Assembly (NCBI GenBank): GCA_963727035.1 | Contig: CAVSEY010000015.1 | Span: 58,558 to 122,557 of the forward strand | DNA: 64,000 bases | Direction: 5' to 3' | Source: Rhodoblastus sp963727035 | GTDB taxonomy: Bacteria > Pseudomonadota > Alphaproteobacteria > Rhizobiales > Beijerinckiaceae | Shown here: piece after piece, positions 44,395 to 52,838 of the stretch | Layout: every line of letters begins with the position of its first letter | Numbering within the stretch: the stretch's first letter is position 1 | The notes under the pieces: model-generated | The model's database searches: none | The model's input: the letters and a program-made list of their open reading frames with translations, nothing else | Told to the model about the DNA's origin: nothing | Program-made: the position numbers and the translations under genes

Positions 44395-45383
44395 TGCTGG
44401 GCTCCCGCGCCCGCCGCCGCCCGACGGCGATGAATTATTGGCCGGGCTTCGTGGACGCGCTCTCGACCCTGCTGCTGGTCTTCACCTTCCTGCTCTCGGT
44501 CTTCGTCATCGCCCAATATTATCTGTCGCGCGACGTCGGCGGCAAGGACGCGGCGCTGGCCCGGCTCAACAAGGAGATCGAGCAGCTCACCGCGATCCTC
44601 TCGCTCGAAAAGGGCGGCAAGGAGCAGGCCCAGCAAAGCCTCGCCACGCTGGCCGCGACGCTTGACGCCACCCGCAAGGAGCGCGACGCGCTCGCCGCCG
44701 GCGCCGGCGCCGCCGCTTCCACTCTCGACGCGCAAAAGCAGCTCTCGGTTGAAGCCGCGGCGCGCGTCGATCTGCTCAACGCCCAGATCGCCGCGCTGCG
44801 CCAGCAGCTCGCGGCGGTGCAGGACGCGCTTTCGGCGCAGGAGTCGAAGAACAAGGAGAGCCAGGACCGCATCGCCGACCTCGGTTCGCGGCTCAATGTC
44901 GCGCTCGCCGAAAAGGTGCAGGAGCTGGCGCGCTACCGTTCGGATTTTTTCGGCCGTCTGCGCGAAATTCTCGCCGACCGCCCGGAAGTGAAAGTGTCCG
45001 GCGACCGTTTCATCCTGCCGACCGAGGTCCTGTTCCAGAGCGGTCAGGCCGATCTGACGCCTGAAGGCAAGGTGGAGATCGACAAGGTCTATGTCGCCCT
45101 GAGCGAGGTCGCCAAGGAAATCCCGCCGGAAATTCCATGGGTGCTGCGGGTCGACGGCCACACCGACAAGAGGCCGCTCTCCGCCTCGTCGCCCTTCAAG
45201 TCGAACTGGAACCTTTCCGCCGCCCGCGCCATCGCCGTAGTGAAATATTTGATATCCAAGGGTTTTTCGCCACAGCATCTGCTGGCGGGGGCCTTCGGCT
45301 CGAACCAGCCGATCGATCAGGGCGACAGCGAGGAGGCCTTGCGGAAGAACCGCCGGATCGAGCTCAAGATCACCGATCGGTAA
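44394..45383 (+). CDS. MotB-like OmpA-domain peptidoglycan-binding protein
   Basis: This is the partner of the MotA-like protein just before it. Its N-terminal helix has the Asp typical of MotB proton paths (WPGFVDALSTLLLVFTFLLS, residues about 16-35). Some 120 residues of coiled coil and an OmpA/Pal domain follow (LFQSGQADLTPEG, VDGHTDKRPL, NWNLSAARAIAVVKYL). The last part binds peptidoglycan. The pair would make a proton-driven stator anchored to the wall. The GNAT-containing gene begins 8 bases later. Confidence 0.88.
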   Translation: MLGSRARRRPTAMNYWPGFVDALSTLLLVFTFLLSVFVIAQYYLSRDVGGKDAALARLNKEIEQLTAILSLEKGGKEQAQQSLATLAATLDATRKERDALAAGAGAAASTLDAQKQLSVEAAARVDLLNAQIAALRQQLAAVQDALSAQESKNKESQDRIADLGSRLNVALAEKVQELARYRSDFFGRLREILADRPEVKVSGDRFILPTEVLFQSGQADLTPEGKVEIDKVYVALSEVAKEIPPEIPWVLRVDGHTDKRPLSASSPFKSNWNLSAARAIAVVKYLISKGFSPQHLLAGAFGSNQPIDQGDSEEALRKNRRIELKITDR

Positions 45384-45390
45384 TCGGGGC

Positions 45391-47085
45391 ATGAGCGTCG
45401 CGCTGCGGCCCTATGCCGAACAGGACTGGCCGGCGCTGCGCGCGCTTTGGGTGGCGACCTGGAGCCGGACGCGCTCCGACATCGATTTCGCCGCCCGCGC
45501 GCCCTGGCTCGCCGAACTTGTCGAGAATTCCCTCGCCCGAGGAGCGCAGATTGTCGTCGCCGACGATTTGGAAGGCCTGGCCGGTTTCGTGCTGTTCGAT
45601 CCGGCGCGCGGCTGGCTGGAGCAGATCGCCGTCGCGCCCCGCGCGCTCGGCTCAGGGATAGCGCAGGCTTTGATCGGCCGCGCCAAACAGGCCTGTCCGG
45701 CGGGACTTGGCCTCAGAGTCAACGACGACAATTTTCGCGCCTTGGCCTTTTATCGCGGCGAAGGTTTTCGACAGGTCGGGGAAGGCCGCAATGCCTTGTC
45801 CGGCCTGCCGATCTTGACCCTCGCCTGGCGATCCCCATCTGTGAGCGACGCCAGCAGGATGGAAGCGCCGCCCGAAATGAACCTTCACGCCAATCCCCTT
45901 GCCCATTCCGAGGCCGGTCGCCTTCTCGTCCCCGATTCGGTCCATCCGCTCGAAAATCTGCTCCAGCTCGACGCGCGCGGCTTGCTCGACGCCATGCGCG
46001 ACAGCCAGCGGCGGGATTTCCTGGACATGGTCGCCGATGTCGAGGCGCCGGAGTCCGAATTGCATCGCCTGTTCGTCGCGCTGCGCGACCGCGCGCCGGC
46101 GGGCAATCCCCTGCATGATGTCGCTTTGTTTCGCCCCGGCGCGCTGGCCGAGCTTTTCCTGGACCTGCACGATCATGTGATGAGCCATCCGGTCTGGCTC
46201 CATCCCTTTTTCGTGCGGGTGTTCGAGGGGCGCGTCACGCTCGACCAGCTGCGCGTCTTCGCCGTCCATTATTTCAACCAGATCAAGAACACGCGGCAAT
46301 GCGTCGCCGCCGCCATCGGCCGCTTTCATGGGCTGATGGGCCTGCCCTATGGCCCGCTCAACGAGCGCATTTCGGAAATCACCCAGATTTCGCTGGCCCA
46401 GCTTGTCGCCGACGAATATGGCGTCGGCAGCCATGCGGTCGCCGATTACCCGCCGCTCGGCCATCTGCTGCTGGCCCAGACCCATATCGCCATGTATCGC
46501 CAGTTCTTCGACGGGATCGGGATTGCGCCCGAGGCGCAGGACGCGGCCCTGCTTCCGGGCGTCGCCGACAATGTCCTGACCCAGCGCCTGCTTGCCGGCG
46601 ACAAGGCTTTTTCGCCGCTGGAGGCCCTGGCCTCGGTCGGCCTCGGCATGGAATGGGGCGTGCCGGAATTCTTCAGCCTGCTGCTCGGCGGCTTCATCCG
46701 CGTCGCGCTGCGGGAAAATCTCGCGCTCACGCCGCATCATCTCGAAGTCTTCATCGCCCATGTCCGCTATGACGTGCTGCACGCCATTTCGGTCATGCTG
46801 GTGACCTCGCTGCACATGCGCGGCGAGGACGACATCCTCGCGGTCAAGGGCGCCTGCAACACGCTGATGGCCAGCCGCTATGGCATGATGACCGAGCTTT
46901 ACGGAAAGGTTTTCGGCGAGCCCTGCCCGGCGCTGGCGGATATCGACCTCGAACCCCGTTACCGCCTGCGCGACCGCCGCATCGAGACGGCCTTGCGCGC
47001 CGCCCGGCAGGCGACCCCTGCGGCGGCGGTGCTCGGCGCGGAAGCCTGGCGCGCGAGCGAAAAAACGCCCTTCGTTTTCGCTTGA
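45391..47085 (+). CDS. GNAT acetyltransferase joined to a haem-oxygenase-like diiron (HDO) domain
   Basis: The frame encodes 564 residues in two modules. Residues 1-150 are a GNAT acetyltransferase with acetyl-CoA loop RALGSGIAQALIGRA and late motif NFRALAFYRGEGF. Residues 157-564 are an all-helical haem-oxygenase-like protein of the iron-containing redox group. Its candidate diiron ligands are Glu342, His365 (or His348), Glu421, and His457-Asp461-His464 (HxxxDxxH). HDO enzymes perform unusual oxidations such as N-oxygenation and C-C cleavage; the substrate here is unknown. The junction is suspicious: a TGA at 45842 in the next frame would end the GNAT, and ATG 45859 could start the HDO if one surplus C is removed from the CCCC run before it. 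So two adjacent genes are as likely as a fusion. Confidence 0.72.
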   Translation: MSVALRPYAEQDWPALRALWVATWSRTRSDIDFAARAPWLAELVENSLARGAQIVVADDLEGLAGFVLFDPARGWLEQIAVAPRALGSGIAQALIGRAKQACPAGLGLRVNDDNFRALAFYRGEGFRQVGEGRNALSGLPILTLAWRSPSVSDASRMEAPPEMNLHANPLAHSEAGRLLVPDSVHPLENLLQLDARGLLDAMRDSQRRDFLDMVADVEAPESELHRLFVALRDRAPAGNPLHDVALFRPGALAELFLDLHDHVMSHPVWLHPFFVRVFEGRVTLDQLRVFAVHYFNQIKNTRQCVAAAIGRFHGLMGLPYGPLNERISEITQISLAQLVADEYGVGSHAVADYPPLGHLLLAQTHIAMYRQFFDGIGIAPEAQDAALLPGVADNVLTQRLLAGDKAFSPLEALASVGLGMEWGVPEFFSLLLGGFIRVALRENLALTPHHLEVFIAHVRYDVLHAISVMLVTSLHMRGEDDILAVKGACNTLMASRYGMMTELYGKVFGEPCPALADIDLEPRYRLRDRRIETALRAARQATPAAAVLGAEAWRASEKTPFVFA

Positions 47086-47089
47086 GCCC

Positions 47090-48895
47090 TCACGCCCCCG
47101 CCGTCGCGCCGGCGTCGAATTGCAGGCGGGCGAGGCGGGCGTAGAGTCCGTCGTTCGAGGCCAGTTCGGCGTGGGTTCCCTGCTCGACGATCCGGCCCTC
47201 TTCCATGACCAGAATGCGATCGGCGGCGAGCACGGTCGCCAGCCGGTGGGCGATGATGAGGGTCGTGCGGCCCTGCATCAGCTGGTCCAGGGCTTTTTGC
47301 ACCAGGATTTCATTTTCGGCGTCGAGCGCGGAGGTCGCCTCGTCGAGCAGCAGGATCGGCGCATTTTTCAAAATGGCGCGGGCGATGGCGAGGCGCTGGC
47401 GCTGGCCGCCGGATAAAGTGACGCCGCGCTCGCCGAGCGGGGTGGCGTAGCCCTGCGGCAAGGCGCGGATGAAATCCGCCGCTGCGGCGCGCTCGGCGGC
47501 CGCCTCGATTGCGGCGGACGAAGCCTCGGGCGCGCCATAAGCGATATTTTCGGCGACGGAGCCCGAAAAAATCACCGGATCCTGCGGCACGAGCGCGACG
47601 CGATGGCGCAAATCGGCGGGATCAACTGTGCGGGCGTCGAGTCCATCGACCGCGACGCTTCCCGAAACCGGGTCGTAAAAGCGCACCAGCAGCTGGAAAA
47701 GGGTTGATTTGCCGGCGCCCGACGGCCCGACAATCGCGACCTTCTCGCCCGAAGAAATGGCGAAGGAGAGGTCGTCGAAAACCATTTTGTTCGGCCGCGA
47801 GGGATAAGCGAAGCCGACCCGGTCGAAGGCGATTTCGCCGCGCGCCGGCTCCGGCAATTTTTTTGGATTCTTCGGCGCGGCGATCAGCGGCTGCTCGGCC
47901 AGGATTTCGGCGATGCGGCCGGCGGCGCCGGCGGCGGCCGCGATTTCGCTCCACACTTCCGACAATTGCCCCAGGGCGCTGGCGGCAAGCACCGCGTAAA
48001 GCACGAATTGCGACAGCTGGCCGCCGGTCATGCGGCCGGCGAGCACATCTTGCGCCCCGAGCCACAGCACCGCGACCACGCTGGAAAAAGCGAGGAAAAT
48101 GGCGAAGGCGGTGAGCAGGGCGCGCGCCTTGATCGAGGCGCGGGCGGCGAGATAAGCGCCCTCGGCGGCGGCCGCGAAGCGCCGGGTCGAGACGGCTTCG
48201 GCCCCGAAAGCCTGCATGGTGCGCACGGCGGCAAGATTTTCGGCCGCAAAAGCGCTGGCGTCGGCCAGAACATCCTGCGCCGCGCGCGAACGTCCGCGCA
48301 CCGAGCGCCCGCCGGCGACCAGCGGCGCGACGATGACCGGAATGGCGACCAGCACCAGAGCCGACAATTTGGGGCTGGTGTAGATCATCAGCCCGATCGC
48401 GCCGACGAACATGAAGAGATTGCGCAGGGCGACCGAGGCCGAGGAGCCGAAAGCCGCCTTGATCTGGGTGGTGTCGGCGGTCAGGCGCGACACCAGTTCG
48501 CCGGTCTGGGCCTTGTCGTAAAAAGCCGGGTCGAGCCGGGTCATATGGGCGAAAACGTCGTCGCGCAGGTCGGCGACGATGCGCTCGCCAAGGGTCATGA
48601 CCAGGAAATAGCGGGTGGCCGAGGCCAGCGCGAGCAAAGCGACGACGCCGATCAGGACCAGGAAATAGGTATTGATCGCGGCGAGATGGTCGCGGGCGAA
48701 GCCCTTGTCGATCATGCCGCGCACGGCGAGCGGCATGGCGAGCGTCGCCGCCGAGGCGACGGTCAGAGCGGCGAGAGCGGCGAAAATCCAGCCTTTGCGC
48801 CTGCGGGCATAGGGCAGAATCGGCGCGAGCGCGTGCAAGGAATCGCTCGGCGCGCGCCGAGCTTTGGCGGCGTCATTGTTTGGAACTTGGGTCAT
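47090..48895 (-). CDS. ABC exporter, fused permease and ATPase (MsbA-like)
   Basis: This half-transporter has an N-terminal six-helix membrane domain and a C-terminal ATPase, 601 residues from ATG 48895. The frame is open to 49006, but the extra 37 residues lack family character. The ATPase has Walker A GPSGAGKSTLF, signature LSGGQRQRLAIARA, Walker B ILLLDEATSALD and the switch His in IIAHRL. Such type IV exporters form homodimers; substrate classes include lipids and drugs and cannot be told apart here. It ends 5 bases from the convergent GNAT/HDO gene. Confidence 0.92.
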   Translation of the reverse strand: MTQVPNNDAAKARRAPSDSLHALAPILPYARRRKGWIFAALAALTVASAATLAMPLAVRGMIDKGFARDHLAAINTYFLVLIGVVALLALASATRYFLVMTLGERIVADLRDDVFAHMTRLDPAFYDKAQTGELVSRLTADTTQIKAAFGSSASVALRNLFMFVGAIGLMIYTSPKLSALVLVAIPVIVAPLVAGGRSVRGRSRAAQDVLADASAFAAENLAAVRTMQAFGAEAVSTRRFAAAAEGAYLAARASIKARALLTAFAIFLAFSSVVAVLWLGAQDVLAGRMTGGQLSQFVLYAVLAASALGQLSEVWSEIAAAAGAAGRIAEILAEQPLIAAPKNPKKLPEPARGEIAFDRVGFAYPSRPNKMVFDDLSFAISSGEKVAIVGPSGAGKSTLFQLLVRFYDPVSGSVAVDGLDARTVDPADLRHRVALVPQDPVIFSGSVAENIAYGAPEASSAAIEAAAERAAAADFIRALPQGYATPLGERGVTLSGGQRQRLAIARAILKNAPILLLDEATSALDAENEILVQKALDQLMQGRTTLIIAHRLATVLAADRILVMEEGRIVEQGTHAELASNDGLYARLARLQFDAGATAGA

Positions 48896-48964
48896 GGTCC
48901 CGATATAGGCCGCGCCGGCAGAGAAAGAAAACCATTTCCGCTTGCGACATCTTGCCAGGGTCGT

Positions 48965-48992
48965 CTTGCTCTCCGGCTCGCGCTGGTATATT
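48965..48992 (+). promoter_or_regulatory. Possible sigma-70 promoter of rpmE
   Basis: CTTGCT (48965-48970) and TATATT (48987-48992) are 16 bases apart and precede rpmE. Transcription would begin near 49000, leaving an approximately 80-base leader. The match is fair rather than perfect. Confidence 0.4.
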
Positions 48993-49081
48993 AGGCGGCC
49001 TTCCACTTTCCGGCGCTGCGAGGCGCTTTAACTTTGGGTTCCAAGGCGGCGATCCGTCACGGAAGCCGCGAGGCCAGAACC

Positions 49082-49312
49082 ATGAAGTCCGACATCCATC
49101 CCGAATACCACACGATCAAGGTCGTCATGACCAATGGGACCGAATTCCTGACCCGCTCGACCTGGGGCAAGGAAGGCGACACCCTTAATCTCGACATCGA
49201 TCCCACCACCCATCCGGCCTGGACCGGCGGCTCGCAGCAGTTGCTCGATCGCGGCGGCCGTCTCTCGCGCTTCAATTCGCGCTTCGGCGGCCTCTCCTTC
49301 GGCAAGAAATGA
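49082..49312 (+). CDS. rpmE: 50S ribosomal protein L31
   Basis: The 76-residue product is L31. It begins MKSDIHPEYHTIKVVMTNGT and contains RSTWGKEGDTLNLDID, HPAWTGG and RFNSRFGGL. The zinc-binding Cys pairs of the C+ form are absent, as usual for this alphaproteobacterial type. The frame is open a little further upstream but ATG 49082 gives the universal start. A terminator follows 24 bases after the stop. Confidence 0.96.
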   Translation: MKSDIHPEYHTIKVVMTNGTEFLTRSTWGKEGDTLNLDIDPTTHPAWTGGSQQLLDRGGRLSRFNSRFGGLSFGKK

Positions 49313-49336
49313 GACGCTGATTTTTTTTAGGCGTTC

Positions 49337-49364
49337 AAAAAGGCGACCCTCGGGTCGCCTTTTT
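49337..49364. terminator. Bidirectional Rho-independent terminator
   Basis: AAAAAGGCGACC and GGTCGCCTTTTT form a 12-bp stem with a CTCG loop (49349-49352). The A-run on one side and T-run on the other let it stop both rpmE and the convergent protease gene, whose stop codon it touches. Confidence 0.9.
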
Positions 49365-49921
49365 CATTGCTTCATCACGAAACGCCCGTCGGCGACCTGA
49401 AAACTTTCGAGCTTTTTCAGGAAACTCATGCCGAGCAGGGTGATGTTCAAGGCGCCAGGGGGCGCGACCAGGGCGTCGACGTCATCGACCGTGATGTCGT
49501 TGACGCGGATTTCGCGTAAGGAGACATGGGCGACCTTGCTGGTCCCGTTGGCGGTCTGCACCGGGATGTCATAGGCCGAGGCCGGCAGGGAGATATTGAG
49601 CTGGCGCGCGTCTTCCGCCGTCAAGGTGACAAAGGTCGCTCCGGTGTCCACCATGGCGTGCAGCGAGGTTCCGTCGATTTCGATGTCGGTCTGGTATTGC
49701 GCGTTGCGGTCGGGCTCCAGCTCGACGACGCCAAAACTGGCGTGCGAAGTCTGGGCCGTGGCGGGCGGCGCGGAATCTTCGGGCGCCGGCGGCGCCGCGC
49801 CGGTCTGTTCGTGCGGCGTCGCCTGCGGTTCAGGGGCGAGCCAGCGGCTGTTCTGCACCGCCGCGACGAACAGAAGGGCCAGCAGGCCCAGGACAAGAGC
49901 GAGTTTCGTAATCTGCGCCAT
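49364..49921 (-). CDS. Retropepsin-like aspartic protease, membrane-anchored
   Basis: The 185-residue product has an N-terminal membrane anchor (residues 5-22), a Pro/Ala-rich linker and a retropepsin-type domain with the catalytic motif HAMVDTGATFVTLTAEDA near residue 92. The later VDALVAPPGALNITLLGMSF fits the ILG-containing second signature of the family. It likely works as a periplasm-facing homodimer; bacterial substrates are mostly unknown. It is convergent with rpmE and shares its terminator. Confidence 0.83.
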   Translation of the reverse strand: MAQITKLALVLGLLALLFVAAVQNSRWLAPEPQATPHEQTGAAPPAPEDSAPPATAQTSHASFGVVELEPDRNAQYQTDIEIDGTSLHAMVDTGATFVTLTAEDARQLNISLPASAYDIPVQTANGTSKVAHVSLREIRVNDITVDDVDALVAPPGALNITLLGMSFLKKLESFQVADGRFVMKQ

Positions 49922-50012
49922 CGCCGGCGGGTCCGATGCATCTGCGCGCGCGGGGCGCGCGACATCAGCCTAGAGGTCAATGCCTGCCGGAGCGTTAAAC
50001 CGATAAGGACAA

Positions 50013-50465
50013 TTATCCCGCCAGCGCGGCTTTGACCAGCGGGCTGACCTTGGCGAAGTCAATTCTGCCGGCATGGCGCGCCTTCAGTTCGGCGATCACC
50101 TTGCCCATGTCCTTGATCGAGGCGGCGCCGGTCGCGGCGATCGCGGCATGTATCGCCGCCGCGACCTCCTCCTCGCTCATCGGCTTGGGCAGGAAGCTGG
50201 CGATGACGGCGATTTCCTCGCGCTCCTGGGCGGCCAGTTCGGGGCGGCTGTTCTTTTCGTAGATTTCAGCCGATTCCTGGCGGCTTTTCGTCAGCTTCTG
50301 GAGCAGCGCGAGAATATCGTCCTCGCCGACGTCCTTGCCGGTCGTGCGCGCTTCGATGTCTTTATCTTTAAGCCCGGCGATGATCATGCGGATGGTTTCG
50401 ACGCGGCGTTTCTCGCCCGCCTTCATCGCCAGCTTGAGCTCGGAGGCAAATTGTTCGCGCAGCAT
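50013..50465 (-). CDS. YqeY-family GatB-related protein
   Basis: This 150-residue protein belongs to the YqeY/GatB-C-terminal-like family, which resembles the tRNA-binding tail of the amidotransferase GatB. Motifs are RVETIRMIIAGLKDKDIEAR, EIAVIASFLPKPMSEEE and IKDMGKVIAELKARHAGRID. ATG 50465 gives the family start MLREQFASELK; 23 extra upstream codons are open but not conserved in style. It is divergent from carA. The molecular role of the family is not firmly known. Confidence 0.88.
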   Translation of the reverse strand: MLREQFASELKLAMKAGEKRRVETIRMIIAGLKDKDIEARTTGKDVGEDDILALLQKLTKSRQESAEIYEKNSRPELAAQEREEIAVIASFLPKPMSEEEVAAAIHAAIAATGAASIKDMGKVIAELKARHAGRIDFAKVSPLVKAALAG

Positions 50466-50592
50466 GATCTGTCCTGTCTTTTCGCCTGAAACCGCTCGAA
50501 ACTTGCGCGCGGATGACAACGCCCTTAAATGCAAGCGGTCGCGGACGCCTCGCCGGAGGCGGTCTGTCGCGAAAATCTCTAGAGTGGTCGGG

Positions 50593-51915
50593 ATGCAGGA
50601 TCAAGCCAAACAAGAGGGATGGGCTCATCTCAAGCCGACCGCCGTGCTGGTCATGGCGGACGGGACGGTCGTCGAGGGCGTCGGATTCGGCGCGACCGGC
50701 AAGGCCGTGGGCGAGGTCTGCTTCAACACCGCCATGACCGGCTATCAGGAAATTCTGACCGATCCCTCCTATGCCGGGCAGATCGTCACCTTCACCTTTC
50801 CCCATATCGGCAATGTCGGCGCCAATGACGAGGATGTCGAGACCGTCGATATCGACCATGTCCAGGGCGCGCGCGGGCTGATCGTGCGGGCCCCGGTCAC
50901 CGGCCCCTCCAATTTCCGCGCCCAACAGGATTTCGACGACTGGCTGAAGGCGCGCGGAATCGTCGGTCTTGCCGGCGTGGACACCCGCGCCCTCACCGCG
51001 CTGATCCGCGAAAAGGGCATGCCCAATGCGGTGATCGCCCATGACCCGCAAGGCCAATTCGACCTCGATGCGCTCAAGGCCGAGGCCGCCGCCTGGCCGG
51101 GAATCGACGGCATGGATCTCGTGCCCGATGTTACAGCGACCAAGGGTTACGGCTGGACCGAGACGACCTGGAAGCTCGGTTCGGGCTATGGCGTGCAGCA
51201 CGGGACCCGCTTCAAGGTGGTGGCGCTCGATTTCGGCGTGAAGCGCAATATTCTGCGCCTGCTGGCGGACGCTGGCTGCGAGGTGGACGTCGTTCCGGCG
51301 ACGACCTCGGCGGACGACATTCTGGCGATGAAGCCGGATGGCGTGTTTCTGTCCAACGGCCCCGGCGATCCGGCGGAAACCGGCAAATACGCCGTGCCGA
51401 CGATCCAGAAAATTCTGGAGGCGCGGGTGCCGACCTTCGGCATTTGTCTCGGCCATCAGATGATGGCGCTCGCGGTCGGCGCCAAAACGATGAAAATGCG
51501 CCAGGGCCATCACGGCGCCAATCATCCGGTCAAGGATTTCACCACCCACAAGGTCGAGATCGTCTCGATGAACCACGGTTTCGCGGTCGATCCCGCAACC
51601 CTGCCGGCCAATGCCGTCGAGACCCACAAATCCCTGTTCGACGGCACGAATTGCGGCATCGCCCTGACCGACCGCCCGGCTTTTTCGGTTCAGCACCATC
51701 CCGAAGCCTCGCCGGGGCCGCAGGACAGTCATTATCTCTTCGCCCGCTTCATCGAAATGATGGAAAAGCGCCGGGCGGGGCGCGCGATAGGGAGAGACGC
51801 GTCTTACCCGCGCTTTTCGAGGATTTCCGCCTCGAATTGCGCCAGAACCTCGGCGGCCATGGTCGAGCCATTGGCGAGCGTCGGGAAAAGGCCGGAGCGC
51901 ACCTCGTTGAGATAA
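50593..51915 (+). CDS. carA: Carbamoyl-phosphate synthase small subunit, with aberrant C-terminus
   Basis: CarA is the glutaminase subunit that feeds ammonia to CarB for pyrimidine and arginine synthesis. The N-terminal domain shows VCFNTAMTGYQEILTDPSY and the class I glutamine amidotransferase domain shows the nucleophile motif FGICLGHQMMALAVG with the His-Glu pair in VQHHPEASPGP. After EMMEKRRAG the frame goes on for about 45 non-homologous residues and overlaps the 3' end of panB. A TAG at 51788 in the next frame, 14 bases before panB ends, is the expected stop if one G is surplus in GGCGGGGCG. ATG 50593 is preferred; longer upstream frames are unlike CarA. Confidence 0.93.
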   Translation: MQDQAKQEGWAHLKPTAVLVMADGTVVEGVGFGATGKAVGEVCFNTAMTGYQEILTDPSYAGQIVTFTFPHIGNVGANDEDVETVDIDHVQGARGLIVRAPVTGPSNFRAQQDFDDWLKARGIVGLAGVDTRALTALIREKGMPNAVIAHDPQGQFDLDALKAEAAAWPGIDGMDLVPDVTATKGYGWTETTWKLGSGYGVQHGTRFKVVALDFGVKRNILRLLADAGCEVDVVPATTSADDILAMKPDGVFLSNGPGDPAETGKYAVPTIQKILEARVPTFGICLGHQMMALAVGAKTMKMRQGHHGANHPVKDFTTHKVEIVSMNHGFAVDPATLPANAVETHKSLFDGTNCGIALTDRPAFSVQHHPEASPGPQDSHYLFARFIEMMEKRRAGRAIGRDASYPRFSRISASNCARTSAAMVEPLASVGKRPERTSLR

Positions 51916-52625
51916 GCCGAAGCCGCCTCGCGCATGATCGCGCCGACTTCGGCATAGCGGCGATTGTGGCGGAAATTCTTTTCCGCATAGCCCAGCACAT
52001 CGGGAAAAACCAGCACCTGCCCGTCGGTGGCGGGTCCGGCGCCGATGCCGATGGTCGGGGCCTTGATCGCGTGAGTAACAGCGGCGGCGAGTTCGGCGGG
52101 CGCCAGTTCCAGAACCAGCATGAAAATTCCAGCCGCGTCGAGCGCCTTGGCGTCGCTGAAAATCTTCGTCGCCTCGTCGAGCGTCTTGCCGTGGACGCGC
52201 CGCTCGCAGCGTTGCGGCTCATAGCCGAGATGGCCGCAGACGGGAATTCCCAAAGTCCCCAGCACCAGCACCAGTTCGGGAAAGGCGCCCTCGAACTTGA
52301 CCGCGTCCGCGCCCGCCTGCTGCAGGAATTTGGCGCTGGCGACCGCTTGTTCCGGCGTGTCGTAAGTGGCGAAAGGCAGGTCGGAAATGATGAATGTGTC
52401 GGGCGCGCCGCGCCGCACGGCGCGGGTGTGGTGCGCCATGTCGGCGAGCGTCACCTCGCGCTCGCTGGAATAGCCGAGCATGTTCACCCCGACGCTGTCG
52501 CCAACGAGAATGGCGTCGATCGCCGCCTGCTGCTGCGCGCGCGCCTGTGGCGCGTCATAGGCTGTGAGCAAGGCGATTTTTTCGCCGTTGCGTTTCATCT
52601 CCGCGAATCGGTTCAAGGAGCGCAT
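51804..52625 (-). CDS. panB: 3-Methyl-2-oxobutanoate hydroxymethyltransferase
   Basis: PanB makes ketopantoate, the first step to pantothenate and CoA. The 273-residue TIM-barrel protein starts at ATG 52625. It shows LTAYDAPQAR, the metal-binding AILVGDSVGVNMLGY and IISDLPFATY, the Glu in VKFEGAFPE, GIPVCGHLGYEPQ and the closing TIGIGAGPATDGQVLVFPD. The upstream open frame of 24 residues is not family-like. It is divergent from dnaG with a 213-bp gap between them. panC is not in this window. Confidence 0.92.
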   Translation of the reverse strand: MRSLNRFAEMKRNGEKIALLTAYDAPQARAQQQAAIDAILVGDSVGVNMLGYSSEREVTLADMAHHTRAVRRGAPDTFIISDLPFATYDTPEQAVASAKFLQQAGADAVKFEGAFPELVLVLGTLGIPVCGHLGYEPQRCERRVHGKTLDEATKIFSDAKALDAAGIFMLVLELAPAELAAAVTHAIKAPTIGIGAGPATDGQVLVFPDVLGYAEKNFRHNRRYAEVGAIMREAASAYLNEVRSGLFPTLANGSTMAAEVLAQFEAEILEKRG

Positions 52626-52838
52626 GAAACTCTCGTGGTTACCCCCGGCCTTTCGGCCGCTTTGTCTATCCGTCTCCGCTTCGCGCGTCCAGAACATGGC
52701 GATTGGACGGCGTTAATACGATAGGCGAGGCCGCTTGCCTGTGGATAGCGGCGACAAAAATGGCGCATGCATTGCGCCGCATGGCGCGCGACCCCATCTC
52801 TCCAGCGCGCCGCGTCTTGGCGCCGCGTTCTGGAAAAC

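Noticed and set aside
43516..45383. Zorya-type anti-phage system suggested by the MotA/MotB-like pair
   Set aside because: No ZorC, ZorD or ZorE-like helicase or nuclease gene is adjacent; the neighbours are suhB and the GNAT/HDO gene.
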